Below are positions 44,532-52,988 of a stretch of 64,000 bases of DNA, in pieces (within the stretch, counting starts at the first letter, position 1; every line of letters begins with the position of its first letter). Position numbers and translations under genes: made by a program. Source of the stretch: Chryseobacterium nakagawai (lineage in GTDB: Bacteria; Bacteroidota; Bacteroidia; Flavobacteriales; Weeksellaceae); assembly GCF_900637665.1 (NCBI RefSeq), contig NZ_LR134386.1, positions 2,286,501 to 2,350,500 of the forward strand. Direction: 5' to 3'. The notes below the pieces were generated by a model. That model was not told the DNA's origin, did not search any database, and saw only the letters and a program-made list of their open reading frames with translations.

Positions 44532-45575
44532 ATGGAACTCACAGAGAAAATAATGTATGAAGCTTCCTTTCGTAAAGACTCTACGTTTGAAGGAATATTC
44601 TGGATGGGAGTAAAGACCACCGGAATCTTTTGCCGCCCTACCTGTACTGCCCGCAAACCGAAATTTGAAAATGTAGAATTTTTTTCCAATGCTAAAGAGG
44701 CGATGCTGAAAGGGTATCGTCCGTGTAAAGTTTGTAAACCATTGGAAACACTGAATGTAACTCCATCATATATTAAAGAGCTATTGCATGAGATTTCTGA
44801 TGATCCCTCTTTAAAACTAAAAGATTTTGATCTGATAAAAAGAGGGCTGGAGCCTGCAACAGTCCGCCGATGGTTTTTGAAACATCATGGTGTGACATTT
44901 CATGCCTTCCAAAGAATGTCTAAGCTGAATACTGCATTTAAAAAACTCCAACAGGGAGAGTTGGTTACTGAAGTTGCTTTCGACTCAGGGTATGAAAGTC
45001 TGAGTGGTTTTAATGAAAGTTTTAAAAATATTTTTGGAGTATCACCCAGCCATAACAAAAACGAAAAGATCATTGATCTGAAAAGAATTGAAACGATGCT
45101 AGGAACTATGGTAGCCTGTGCCGATGAGCAGGGAATTTGCCTTTTGGAATTTTCTGACAGAAAAGCACTGCCCACGGAACTGAAGAATATTTCAAAACAT
45201 TTTAAAGCCAATATTGTACAGGGTGAAAATCCTCATTTTATAACGCTCGAGAAAGAACTCTCCGAATATTTTGGAGGTAAAAGGACTGAATTTACCGTTC
45301 CGCTTTCCCCTGTAGGAACTGCTTTTCAGAAACAGGTTTGGGAAATTTTACAGCAAATTCCTTATGGAGTAACCCGAAGTTATCAGGAGCAGGCTGATAT
45401 TCTCGGAAATCCTAAAGCGGTTCGTGCTGTAGCCAATGCCAATGGCTTAAATAAAATATCTATTCTGATTCCCTGTCACAGAGTGATTGGCAGCAATGGG
45501 CAGCTAACAGGGTATGGGGGCGGAATCTGGAGAAAACAAAAATTATTGGAGTTAGAGAAAGCTATTTTATTTTGA
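44532..45575 (+). CDS. ada: Ada: alkylation-response activator and O6-methylguanine methyltransferase
   Basis: A 347-residue fusion. Residues 1-70 are the Ada zinc domain with Cys34, Cys38, Cys65 and Cys68 (GIFCRPTC, YRPCKVCKP); Cys34 corresponds to the methyl-phosphotriester acceptor. An AraC-type HTH covers about 85-175 (ATVRRWFLKHHGVTF, VTEVAFDSGYESLSGFNESFKN). The C-terminal methyltransferase domain has PCHR with Cys315. Methylation of the N-terminal Cys is known to turn Ada into an activator, so it likely controls ogt and dinB nearby as well as itself. It follows the PEP-mutase-like gene by 2 bp. Confidence 0.95.
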   Translation: MELTEKIMYEASFRKDSTFEGIFWMGVKTTGIFCRPTCTARKPKFENVEFFSNAKEAMLKGYRPCKVCKPLETLNVTPSYIKELLHEISDDPSLKLKDFDLIKRGLEPATVRRWFLKHHGVTFHAFQRMSKLNTAFKKLQQGELVTEVAFDSGYESLSGFNESFKNIFGVSPSHNKNEKIIDLKRIETMLGTMVACADEQGICLLEFSDRKALPTELKNISKHFKANIVQGENPHFITLEKELSEYFGGKRTEFTVPLSPVGTAFQKQVWEILQQIPYGVTRSYQEQADILGNPKAVRAVANANGLNKISILIPCHRVIGSNGQLTGYGGGIWRKQKLLELEKAILF

Positions 45576-45604
45576 TTTTTGTAATTTTAAACAAAAATTT
45601 ACAC

Positions 45605-46207
45605 GTGAAAAAGTTATTAATAGCAGTTTGTATTTCAGTTTCAGGATTTGCTTTAGCACAGGATTACTCCGTACCGGCAGCAAGCCCACGTCAGAAGGTA
45701 GAACAGCAGTTTTCAATGTCCAAAATATCAGTTGATTACGGAAGACCTGGAGTGAAAGGTCGTAAGATCTTTGGCGAATTGGTTCCTTATGGCCAGATTT
45801 GGAGAGCAGGAGCTAACTCATCTACAAAAATTACATTCGGACAGACCGTTAATTTTGGTGGTAAAAATGTTCCGGCAGGAACTTACGGATTATTCATAGT
45901 TCCTACTGAAAAAGAATGGAAAGTAATTTTGAATAAAGATTTCCAGCAGTGGGGTGCCTATACTTATGACCCTAAACAGGATGTAGTAGATGTTACTGTA
46001 CCGGTGAACAAATTGGCCGACAAACAGGAATGGTTTGAAATTACCCTGAACCCAACAGATGAAAACTCAGGAAATCTTGTGATCAAATGGGATACAAATC
46101 AGGCTGAAATTCCATTGAAACCAGCAAAATTAGACACTGTAATCAAGATTTCTGATAAGTTGAAAGAAATCCAGAGAATAGAATCAGACTCTAACAAAAA
46201 AGGATAA
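45605..46207 (+). CDS. DUF2911 exported protein
   Basis: A 200-residue exported protein. The start is a GTG at 45605, which places the signal peptide (KKLLIAVCISVSGFALAQ) properly; upstream in-frame codons overlap ada and are not needed. The body carries the DUF2911 pattern ASPRQKVEQQF, DYGRPGVKGRKIFG, YGQIWRAGANSSTKI and PAGTYGLFIVP. The family is common in Bacteroidota, and its function is not known. It lies 29 bp after ada and 2 bp before a GNAT gene. Confidence 0.87.
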   Translation: MKKLLIAVCISVSGFALAQDYSVPAASPRQKVEQQFSMSKISVDYGRPGVKGRKIFGELVPYGQIWRAGANSSTKITFGQTVNFGGKNVPAGTYGLFIVPTEKEWKVILNKDFQQWGAYTYDPKQDVVDVTVPVNKLADKQEWFEITLNPTDENSGNLVIKWDTNQAEIPLKPAKLDTVIKISDKLKEIQRIESDSNKKG

Positions 46208-46209
46208 GC

Positions 46210-46737
46210 ATGAATTTTTCTGTTCAGTCTGTTTTAGAGAATGAAGAATTTCAATTAATCCCCTTACAGCAAGGGGATTTTGAATCTTTATATGAAGTGG
46301 CTTCTGATCCTAAGGTATGGGAACAACACCCTAACAAAGACCGTTATCAAAGAGAAGTTTTTGAAAATTTCTTTAGAGGAGCCATAGAAAGTAATGGAGC
46401 CTTTAAAATTGTTGAAAAAGCAACCGGAGATATTTTGGGAAGCAGCCGTTATTATAATTTTGATAAAGATGATAACCATATTTTCATCGGCTATACTTTC
46501 TATGGAACAAAATCCTGGGGAAAAGGAATTAATCCTAAAGTGAAGAAGCTGATGCTGGACTATATCTTTCAATATGTAGATAAAGTTCATTTCCATATCG
46601 GAAAAGAAAATTTCCGTTCACAGAAAGCATTGGAAAAACTTGGCGGGATAAAAATAGCGGAAGAAGAAGTCGCTTATTTTGCAGAACCTACAAGAACCAA
46701 TTTTGTATACGAGATCAAAAAAGAAGATTGGATATGA
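46210..46737 (+). CDS. GNAT N-acetyltransferase (RimJ/RimL-like)
   Basis: A 175-residue GNAT-fold protein with the pattern of ribosomal-protein or small-molecule acetyltransferases: FQLIPLQQGDFESLYEVASDPKVWEQHP at the N-terminus, GSSRYYN, IGYTFYGTKSWGKGINPKVKKLML (acetyl-CoA loop) and IGKENFRSQKALEKLGG. It starts 2 bp after the DUF2911 gene and its stop overlaps the cupin gene by 4 bp (ATGA). The substrate is unknown; protein N-terminal acetylation or small amines are possible. Confidence 0.85.
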   Translation: MNFSVQSVLENEEFQLIPLQQGDFESLYEVASDPKVWEQHPNKDRYQREVFENFFRGAIESNGAFKIVEKATGDILGSSRYYNFDKDDNHIFIGYTFYGTKSWGKGINPKVKKLMLDYIFQYVDKVHFHIGKENFRSQKALEKLGGIKIAEEEVAYFAEPTRTNFVYEIKKEDWI

Positions 46738-47093
46738 AAAAATATAAAATTCAGCAATCCCCATTTGTAGTACCTACTACAGACGGAAAACTGATTGAAG
46801 AACATTGGGGGAACTCTACAGGAAATGCTAATGTTTCCATTGCCCATATGGTAGCACCTCCGGATTGGAGTGAGCCGCATCAGACTCCGGAATTTGATGA
46901 ATTTACGTACATCATCTCAGGGAAGAAGCAGTTTGAAATTGATGGCGAAATTGTAGTTCTTGAAAAAGGAAGCAGTATCCTTATTGAAAAAGGAGCCAGA
47001 ATTCGTTACAGTAATCCATTTTCAGAACCTTGTGAATATCTTGCCATCTGTCTGCCTGCATTTTCTATGGAACTGGTAAACAGGGAAGAGTAG
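46734..47093 (+). CDS. Small cupin protein
   Basis: A 119-residue single-domain cupin. The first motif (WSEPHQTPEFDEFTYIISGKKQFEI, about 44-68) holds His and Glu metal ligands; the second motif is reduced (GSSILIEKGARIRYSNP). The start ATG at 46734 overlaps the GNAT stop in an ATGA junction, so the two are translated together. Family members include ethanolamine-utilisation-like and isomerase cupins, and no specific reaction can be named. Confidence 0.8.
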   Translation: MKKYKIQQSPFVVPTTDGKLIEEHWGNSTGNANVSIAHMVAPPDWSEPHQTPEFDEFTYIISGKKQFEIDGEIVVLEKGSSILIEKGARIRYSNPFSEPCEYLAICLPAFSMELVNREE

Positions 47094-47290
47094 ATTACTC
47101 TATGTATAGCTACGCAGATTTGCCCTGAATGTAAGGAAGATACTTTTATATGGTATATAGGTGATGAATCCCCATATTACTCATTGGATATGTCTTTCCT
47201 ATAACTAGAAATGAAAATCTGTAATGATAGTGGTAATAAAGCCATAACCAAGCTGGAAGATTCTTTAAAGAAATACTAATGGTGCTTCAA
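47094..47290 (+). pseudogene. Decayed zinc-ribbon-like coding remnant
   Basis: One reading frame (codons from 47094) gives protein-like text with zinc-binding Cys pairs: QICPECKEDTFIWYIGDES, then an in-frame TAA at 47202, then EMKICNDSGNKAITKLEDS, a second TAA near 47277, then WCFNCN. There is no start codon at the left end. Three Cys-rich knuckles spaced across about 60 codons with two stops fit the remains of a small zinc-ribbon gene. It could also be chance, as AT-rich DNA has many frames. Confidence 0.4.
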
Positions 47291-47310
47291 TTGTAATAGG
47301 ATAAATGATA

Positions 47311-47346
47311 AACAAAAGCTATCTCAAAAATGAGATAGCTTTTGTT
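47311..47346. terminator. Strong terminator after the cupin unit
   Basis: A perfect 16-bp stem (aacaaaagctatctca with tgagatagcttttgtt) and a 4-nt loop. A short T run follows on the plus strand. It ends the transcript that runs through ada to cupin or just beyond. Confidence 0.85.
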
Positions 47347-47522
47347 TTAAGGACAAATACCATATTTTTTGATTAGAAACTCTCAAAAAATATTTTAGAT
47401 AATCAATGAGTTATCTTTTTAATAAAGATATTATCGTTTATTGATGCCGATTGTTACCAATTATTTTGTAAGTTCACGCGCCGAAAAAATGAGTCGGCAG
47501 ACTTAACTTTTTAATAAAATAT

Positions 47523-47915
47523 ATGAAGAACAATCTATCAATTGTATTATTGTTAGGGATCGCGCTTTCCACTACATCTTGCGCCACTATTTTTACAGGA
47601 ACCAATGACAAAATTACATTTAATTCTACTCCCGAAGGAGCAACAGTGTTTCATAAAGGAATTGAAAAATGTACCACTCCTTGTACTACAAAAATCCCAA
47701 GGTCATTGAGTAAGCAAATGGTAACGTTTGAAAAAGAAGGGTTTAATAATCAGGAAGTAAAGTTGGATAAGAATTTTAATGCCGTAACGCTTCTCAATAT
47801 TCTTTTTGGGGGTGCCATAGGGGTAGGAATTGACGCTGCAACGGGTTCACTAACAAAATATTCTACTAAGAAATATGATGTTGAACTAGAAGCAAAACAA
47901 CAGGAAAATAAATAA
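47523..47915 (+). CDS. PEGA-domain-like lipoprotein
   Basis: A 130-residue lipoprotein with lipobox STTSC (Cys20). The body is a PEGA-type beta unit (NSTPEGATVFHKGIEKCTTPCTTKIPRS; FEKEGFNNQEVKL). One Gly-rich hydrophobic helix follows (LLNILFGGAIGVGIDAATGSL, about 91-111), then a Lys/Tyr tail. PEGA repeats are surface-binding modules. The helix-plus-PEGA architecture is typical of small outer-membrane or periplasmic lipoproteins in Bacteroidota, but the role is unknown. It stands alone between two hairpins. Confidence 0.8.
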   Translation: MKNNLSIVLLLGIALSTTSCATIFTGTNDKITFNSTPEGATVFHKGIEKCTTPCTTKIPRSLSKQMVTFEKEGFNNQEVKLDKNFNAVTLLNILFGGAIGVGIDAATGSLTKYSTKKYDVELEAKQQENK

Positions 47916-47930
47916 AGATTTAAAAATAGC

Positions 47931-47972
47931 AATGTACCAATGAGTGATCTTACATTAAAACATTGGTACATT
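47931..47972. repeat. 12-bp inverted repeat aatgtaccaatg
   Basis: Perfect arms at 47931-47942 and 47961-47972 with an 18-nt loop, in the convergent spacer. Degenerate gatacattg words continue to about 47990. There is no T run, so it is more likely a dispersed repeat than a terminator. Confidence 0.55.
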
Positions 47973-48000
47973 GCTATACTGATACATTGTTATATTGAAA

Positions 48001-48744
48001 TTATTTCAGTATTTCTTTCAGAAACATTAATGTATGATTCCAGGCTCTTTTAGCCATTATTTCATTATAATCCGGTGATTTAGGATCGGTAAAAGTATGT
48101 TTGGAATGAGCGTAAGTAATGATCTGCCAGTCTGCATTTCCTTCATTCATTTCTTTGATAAGGTTACTGTAATCATCAGGCGTTACACTCTTATCATCTG
48201 CCGGATTTTCAACTAAAATTTTAGCATTTAACTTTTCATTTTTTCTGCTCTGATCTCTTCCCAGACTTCCATGGATGGAAACTACTCCCACAACAGGTAA
48301 ATTTCCTCTTGCGGATTCCAATGCGCCTGTTCCTCCAAAGCAATATCCGGTAACGGCTGTTTTATTAGCAATGGCTCCGTTCTTTTTCAGTTGTTCCAAT
48401 GCTAATGAAATTCTTTTCTGATATTCTGCATAATTCTTTTTGTAATATCCAGAGTTTCTGGCAGCCTCCTCGTTATTGGTCGGAATTTTCCCTTCACCAT
48501 AAATATCAGCGATGAAAGCAATATAACCTTGCTTTTCAAGTTCAAGGGCTGCTGTTTCAGCTTCTTCATCAATTCCTTTCCAGGCAGGGAGAATCAAAAC
48601 TCCCGGAAGTTTTTTTCCTGCATTGGATGTGATTAAGCCATTCAGCTTTTGCGAACCGTCCTGATAGGAAACTGTTTTAAGGTTTTGGCTTAAAATGTTT
48701 CCAGAGGCGATAATGGATGCGGTTAATAAGATTGAACGTATCAT
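48001..48744 (-). CDS. Exported dienelactone-hydrolase family protein
   Basis: A 247-residue protein from the start at 48744, which gives a signal-like N-terminus (MIRSILLTASIIASGNILSQ); longer in-frame starts would add unlike sequence. The alpha/beta hydrolase core shows VLILPAWKGID, the elbow GYCFGGTG with nucleophile Cys135 (typical of dienelactone hydrolases rather than Ser esterases), an Asp in NPADDKS and a His in HSKHTF. The substrate is unknown; the family often acts on lactones or esters. It follows the four TSP3-type genes by about 106 bp on the same strand. Confidence 0.85.
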   Translation of the reverse strand: MIRSILLTASIIASGNILSQNLKTVSYQDGSQKLNGLITSNAGKKLPGVLILPAWKGIDEEAETAALELEKQGYIAFIADIYGEGKIPTNNEEAARNSGYYKKNYAEYQKRISLALEQLKKNGAIANKTAVTGYCFGGTGALESARGNLPVVGVVSIHGSLGRDQSRKNEKLNAKILVENPADDKSVTPDDYSNLIKEMNEGNADWQIITYAHSKHTFTDPKSPDYNEIMAKRAWNHTLMFLKEILK

Positions 48745-48850
48745 ATTTTTATTTTGAGGTGGGTTAAACATTTTAATAATATTGATGGTCCAGCATATTC
48801 TGGATTTTCCTTTGGAAATGTTCTTCAGAATATACACAATTCCTGAAAAA

Positions 48851-49237
48851 TTATTTCCAGGTTGGGCATCCATTCAGATTGGGAATTCCGGGAACAGTAG
48901 GGCATGCATCATCTTTATCTAAAATTCCATCACCATCAGTATCCGGCCATTTACATCCTTTATTTTCAGGAGGTCCTGCTATTTGGGGGCAAGCATCATC
49001 CTTATCCAATACACCATCTTTATCTGTATCTGGCCATGGACAGCCATAGTTTTCTACAGATCCCATTTCTTTCGGACATTTATCAAGATAAAATAATATG
49101 TTGTCTTGATCTTCATCTGAAAGACATAGCTTTTTATTGAACTCCCTACGGCATTTTTTTAATGCTTCTTTGTCTTCAATATGTTGAGCCTGAAAATAAA
49201 TACCTGCAAATAACAGGAAAAAAATAATTTTCCTCAT
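48851..49237 (-). CDS. Secreted TSP3-repeat protein A (short form)
   Basis: A 128-residue secreted protein with a signal peptide ([18 protein letters not shown]). It then has a conserved opening [19 protein letters not shown] and three thrombospondin-type-3-like calcium loops of the form [15 protein letters not shown], separated by proline/Cys spacers ([13 protein letters not shown]). It ends right after the repeats. It is last of four tandem paralogs at 48851-51675 and lacks the C-terminal domain of copies B and C. Calcium binding is inferred from the DxDxDG motifs; location is outside the cytoplasm. Confidence 0.8.
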   Translation of the reverse strand: MRKIIFFLLFAGIYFQAQHIEDKEALKKCRREFNKKLCLSDEDQDNILFYLDKCPKEMGSVENYGCPWPDTDKDGVLDKDDACPQIAGPPENKGCKWPDTDGDGILDKDDACPTVPGIPNLNGCPTWK

Positions 49238-49287
49238 GTCTGTTTAAATAATTATCTAAATTAATAAAAAATAAATTGCTATGATTT

Positions 49288-50232
49288 TTACTCTTTGACT
49301 AGGTTCCAACTGTTATTTTTATATTCATATAGAGTATAACTTTGGTAATAACTTACTCTAATCTGATAAGGAGTAATGAAACTTACCCTGATATCAATAG
49401 AGCTATCAAAATTAGTTGGTTGTTTTCCTGCTATTTTTATTTTGAGCGATTGCTTACTATAGTATTTCATCATGTAATTGAATGATGAATCACCTATGAT
49501 TTTATGATAAGTGCTAAGATATTCATGGCTCATTGGTGTTGAAAGATAAATGTCTTTTCCATATTTCTTTCTGGCGTATTCAAGAACATTTTGATTCCAA
49601 AATCTAGTAATCAGAAAGTTATATCCTGGAGACAGGCCATTATCAGGAGTATTTTCATCAATATAAGATTTATGATCTATATATTGGAGGTAGAAAAAGC
49701 CCTTAGGTCCCATTAAATCTTTTTTAGGGATTTTTTCTACAATGTCATCCAGTATCTTTTTGTTAATCAGATCGTAGATTTTGTCAATATTTTGGATATT
49801 CATATCAAATTTTTCCATCAAGATTTGAGGTTCATTACCAAGTGTACAGGAAATAACATAGCATCCATTGTTAGAAGCGGGGCCTGGCACAGTAGGGCAG
49901 TTATCATCTTTATCCAGAACTCCATCGCCGTCTGTATCTTCCCACGGGCAGCCTTTATTTTCAACGGGCCCAGCAACGCTAGGGCAGGCATCATCTTTAT
50001 CTACCAGACCATCTTTATCGGTATCAGGCCATGGGCAGCCAAGATTTTCTATTGGGCCAGATTCGGTAGGGCATTTGTCAAGGTAAAAAGGAACATTGTC
50101 TTTATCTTCATCTGCAAGACAAATTTTTTTGTTGAATTCCTTACGGCATTTTTTGAGTGCTTCCTGATCTTCATTATTTTGAGCATAAGTGCAGGCTCCG
50201 GTAAGTATCAGCAAAAAAGTGAATTTGTTCAT
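49288..50232 (-). CDS. Secreted TSP3-repeat protein B with C-terminal domain
   Basis: A 314-residue secreted protein: signal peptide ([18 protein letters not shown]), the family opening [19 protein letters not shown], three TSP3-like loops ([15 protein letters not shown] and so on; to about residue 130), then about 180 residues of a domain shared only with copy C. Marks of that domain are [41 protein letters not shown] and a final [14 protein letters not shown] do not recognise this domain; it looks like a mixed alpha/beta fold. It is 33 bp downstream of copy C. Confidence 0.8.
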   Translation of the reverse strand: MNKFTFLLILTGACTYAQNNEDQEALKKCRKEFNKKICLADEDKDNVPFYLDKCPTESGPIENLGCPWPDTDKDGLVDKDDACPSVAGPVENKGCPWEDTDGDGVLDKDDNCPTVPGPASNNGCYVISCTLGNEPQILMEKFDMNIQNIDKIYDLINKKILDDIVEKIPKKDLMGPKGFFYLQYIDHKSYIDENTPDNGLSPGYNFLITRFWNQNVLEYARKKYGKDIYLSTPMSHEYLSTYHKIIGDSSFNYMMKYYSKQSLKIKIAGKQPTNFDSSIDIRVSFITPYQIRVSYYQSYTLYEYKNNSWNLVKE

Positions 50233-50265
50233 AATATGATAAACTGTTTAAAATAAATGATGAGG

Positions 50266-51228
50266 TTATTTTTTATAAGATTTCCATTGACCATCTTTAT
50301 ATTCATAGCTTATAATCATCTCTTTTTTAGCGTCTTCTACTTTAATTAGGTAGGGATTAATGAATGTGACAATAATAGGCATTGAGAAATTAGCACCGAT
50401 TGTACTTTTATTTTTGCCTGGAATTTTTATTTTCATGGTTTCCTGGTCATAATATTTTATGATATAATCCAATGTTTCATTGTGGGCACGCAATGCATTT
50501 AAATCTTCATATGAGAGTTTTGTGGAAAGATAGATATCCTTACCATATTTTGTATGGGCATGTTCAAGAGCCTTTTTATTCCAGAATTTTGTGATTAAAA
50601 AATTGTATTCATTATCAATTCCATCATAGCAGGAATGTTCATCAAAATAAGCGTTGTTGCTTATATATTTGATGTAAATATAGGCACTTTTGCTTGCTGA
50701 AGTTTTGGTATAGCCCTTCATCATGTAGTCTAAAATTATTGTGTTGATCTTATCATATATAGATTCAATATCAGCATAATCTGTTTTGAACTTTTGGAAT
50801 TTTATGTTAGCTTTTTCCCGATACTCTTTACAGTCGTTTTTTTTAGGAGGACAACCATGCAGTTCAGGAAGTCCGGGAATAATGGGGCAGGCATCATCTT
50901 TATCCAAAACACCATCGCCATCTGTATCTGACCAAATACAACCATTATTTTCTATTGGGCCAGCTATTTCTGGGCATTGATCATCTTTATCCAATATGCC
51001 GTCCTTGTCAGTATCAGGCCATGGGCAGCCTCTATTTTCTATTGGGCCGGATTCGGTAGGGCAGTTGTCAAGGTAAAACAATATGCTGTCTTTATCTTCA
51101 TCTGCAAGACAAGTTTTTTTGTTGAATTCCTTACGGCATTTTTTGAGTGCTTCCTGAACTTCAGAATGTTGAGCCTGGAAATAAGTGCCTGTAAATGCCA
51201 GGAAAAACACAATTTTTCTTATATCCAT
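50266..51228 (-). CDS. Secreted TSP3-repeat protein C with C-terminal domain
   Basis: A 320-residue paralog of copy B: signal peptide (MDIRKIVFFLAFTGTYFQAQ), opening [22 protein letters not shown]3-like loops ([15 protein letters not shown]), then the same C-terminal domain ([54 protein letters not shown]). In the C-terminal domain the motif words stay nearly fixed while the stretches between them differ from copy B, which suggests divergence after duplication with constrained core residues. It lies 33 bp after copy D and 33 bp before copy B. Confidence 0.8.
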   Translation of the reverse strand: MDIRKIVFFLAFTGTYFQAQHSEVQEALKKCRKEFNKKTCLADEDKDSILFYLDNCPTESGPIENRGCPWPDTDKDGILDKDDQCPEIAGPIENNGCIWSDTDGDGVLDKDDACPIIPGLPELHGCPPKKNDCKEYREKANIKFQKFKTDYADIESIYDKINTIILDYMMKGYTKTSASKSAYIYIKYISNNAYFDEHSCYDGIDNEYNFLITKFWNKKALEHAHTKYGKDIYLSTKLSYEDLNALRAHNETLDYIIKYYDQETMKIKIPGKNKSTIGANFSMPIIVTFINPYLIKVEDAKKEMIISYEYKDGQWKSYKK

Positions 51229-51261
51229 TGAATAGTTATCAAGGTGAATGAAATTATTTTT

Positions 51262-51675
51262 CTACATGATACAGCCTTTCATAACTTTAGGAGGACATCC
51301 GTTATTGTCCTGAACGCCTTTTACGGTGGGGCAGGCATCATCTTTATCCAAAACGCCATCACCATCAGTATCTGGCCATGGGCATCCCTGGTTTTCTCTT
51401 GGACCAGCTATAGCAGGGCATTGATCATCTTTATCAGGAACCTCGTCTTTGTCAGCATCAGGCCATGGACACCCGTTATTTTCAATAGGTCCTCCTTGTT
51501 TAGGGCATTTGTCCAGATAAAATAGAATATCATCCTGGTCTTCATCCGAGAGACATATCTTTTTGTTGAATTCCTTTCGGCATTTTTTGAATGCTTCTGG
51601 GTTTTCAATACTTTGTGCGTGAAAGCTTGTAACAGCAAATAATAATAAGAAGAGTAAAATTTTTCTCATATTCAT
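51262..51675 (-). CDS. Secreted TSP3-repeat protein D (short form)
   Basis: The first gene of the tandem array, 137 residues from the ATG at 51675, which places [21 protein letters not shown] as signal peptide. It has the family opening [19 protein letters not shown] and TSP3-like loops ([15 protein letters not shown], with one loop lacking the usual Gly; [15 protein letters not shown]). It ends with [11 protein letters not shown] and no C-terminal domain. A promoter for the array is expected upstream near 51700; I found no clear match. The next gene upstream (HAD hydrolase) is also on the minus strand, 67 bp away. Confidence 0.78.
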   Translation of the reverse strand: MNMRKILLFLLLFAVTSFHAQSIENPEAFKKCRKEFNKKICLSDEDQDDILFYLDKCPKQGGPIENNGCPWPDADKDEVPDKDDQCPAIAGPRENQGCPWPDTDGDGVLDKDDACPTVKGVQDNNGCPPKVMKGCIM

Positions 51676-51742
51676 AAAGAAATCCTCAGCCAAATTAATA
51701 AAAATAACTTAACTGAGGATTTTTTTACTATTTATACTAAAA

Positions 51743-52363
51743 TTACTGAATTTCGATACCTAGATGTGCCAGTTCTTGTTTCAAATTAGTATCAGGCAGA
51801 ACATGAATGGTATTGAATCCCATTAATGCGGCCATCTCAATATTCTTAGGGTTATCATCAATGAATACAGACTCTGATGCCTGGATGTTATATCTTTCCA
51901 ACAGAACATGCCAGATTTTAGGGTCAGGCTTAATCAGTTTTTCTGTTCCGGAAACTACAATCTTTCCATCGAAAAGCTGGAAGAAATCATAATTTTCCAA
52001 AGCATACGGGAAGGTTTCTGCTGACCAGTTCGTTAATCCAAATAACTTGTAATCTGTATTTTTTAATTTCCTTAAAACATCAACATTTTGAGGAATATCG
52101 CTTTTCAGCATCACTGTCCAATTGTCATAAAAAGCCCTGATTTCCTTTTCCCATTCCGGGAATTTTTTTACCTGGATCTCTGTACCTTCTGAAAGGCTTC
52201 TTCCTCGGTCCTGTTCAATATTCCATTCATCTTGAGCGATATTTTCTAGGAAATATTCCATTTTTTCATCATCGTTGAAATAATCTTTAAAGAAATATCT
52301 CGGATTCCAATCCATCAAAACACCTCCGAAATCGAATATTATATTTTTAATTTTCATATTCAT
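51743..52363 (-). CDS. HAD-family phosphatase (YihX-like)
   Basis: A 206-residue HAD hydrolase. Motif I is IIFDFGGVLMDW (nucleophile Asp in DFGG), followed by a four-helix cap. Motif II is around FGLTNWSAE, motif III is the Lys in EKLIKPDPKIW and motif IV is FIDDNPKNIE. The DFGGV-L-DWNP and TNWS words are those of the YihX group, which dephosphorylates small sugar phosphates such as glucose-1-phosphate. The substrate here is inferred. It is 67 bp ahead of the TSP3 array on the same strand and could be cotranscribed. Confidence 0.88.
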   Translation of the reverse strand: MNMKIKNIIFDFGGVLMDWNPRYFFKDYFNDDEKMEYFLENIAQDEWNIEQDRGRSLSEGTEIQVKKFPEWEKEIRAFYDNWTVMLKSDIPQNVDVLRKLKNTDYKLFGLTNWSAETFPYALENYDFFQLFDGKIVVSGTEKLIKPDPKIWHVLLERYNIQASESVFIDDNPKNIEMAALMGFNTIHVLPDTNLKQELAHLGIEIQ

Positions 52364-52437
52364 TATTATGCCTTAAAATTAAATAATTTTTCTCGTGATA
52401 GAGAATGATTGGCATACTTTCTTTTTATGAAGAGCAT

Positions 52438-52463
52438 AAAAAAAACCGGAAGGAATCTTCCGG
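52438..52463 (-). terminator. Terminator after 52476-52895
   Basis: A perfect ccggaag-gaat-cttccgg hairpin is followed, on the minus strand, by a run of T (A run at 52438-52445). It lies 13 bp past the stop of the secreted protein gene. Confidence 0.8.
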
Positions 52464-52475
52464 CTGTATTATTCT

Positions 52476-52895
52476 TTATCCATGATGTTCTCGATGTCTG
52501 TCGTGATGATCATCAAACCTTCTGTCATACATTTGGGGTCTGTTTTGATATCTTCTGTAATCGTTATCATATTTCAATCTTGGATTTTGTCCGTTATAAT
52601 ACCTTGAATAAAATTTTTTGTATTGTTCAGGGGTCATTATTCTCTCAATTTCATAGTATCGGTCATTGTACCATCTATTAGGTTCTTTAGCATAGACATG
52701 ATTCCATGAGTTGTAATCCGGATAACGGTTATTCAATACAGTCATTTGATTGATCTGGCTTCTGTTTAAGCCCAGAAAAATAGCTACCTGACCCCAATTA
52801 ATAGAAGAAACACTTCCTCTGTAATCATTGTAATAATTTTGTGAAAAGCCTAATGTGAATACTCCTAAGGCTGCCACAATTAATAACTTTTTCAT
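52476..52895 (-). CDS. Small secreted Tyr/Arg-rich protein
   Basis: A 139-residue exported protein with a signal peptide (MKKLLIVAALGVFTLGFSQ). The mature part is dominated by Tyr, Asn, Arg and Asp (NYYNDYRGSVSS, RYYEIERIMTPEQYKKFYSRYYNG) and ends with a His/Asp/Arg tail (RRFDDHHDRHREHHG). A helical stretch INWGQVAIFLGLNRSQINQMTVL could be a folded core. The His-rich tail could bind metal; that is inference. No family recognised, though similar small exported proteins are common in Chryseobacterium. Confidence 0.7.
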   Translation of the reverse strand: MKKLLIVAALGVFTLGFSQNYYNDYRGSVSSINWGQVAIFLGLNRSQINQMTVLNNRYPDYNSWNHVYAKEPNRWYNDRYYEIERIMTPEQYKKFYSRYYNGQNPRLKYDNDYRRYQNRPQMYDRRFDDHHDRHREHHG

Positions 52896-52988
52896 GACTA
52901 AAATTGTATTTTAAAACTAATTAGAGAATACCCAAAAGTATACCATTATCTATCGTTTTAACATACATTTATCATTATATAATATGCT

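Noticed and set aside
49792..50256. Plus-strand frames across the TSP3 array
   Set aside because: They mirror the DxDxDG repeat DNA of the minus-strand genes and so look repetitive by themselves without being genes.
48851..51675. CRISPR-like or tandem DNA repeat array
   Set aside because: The repetition follows the protein repeat in coding frames, with unequal spacing; it is not a repeat-spacer array.
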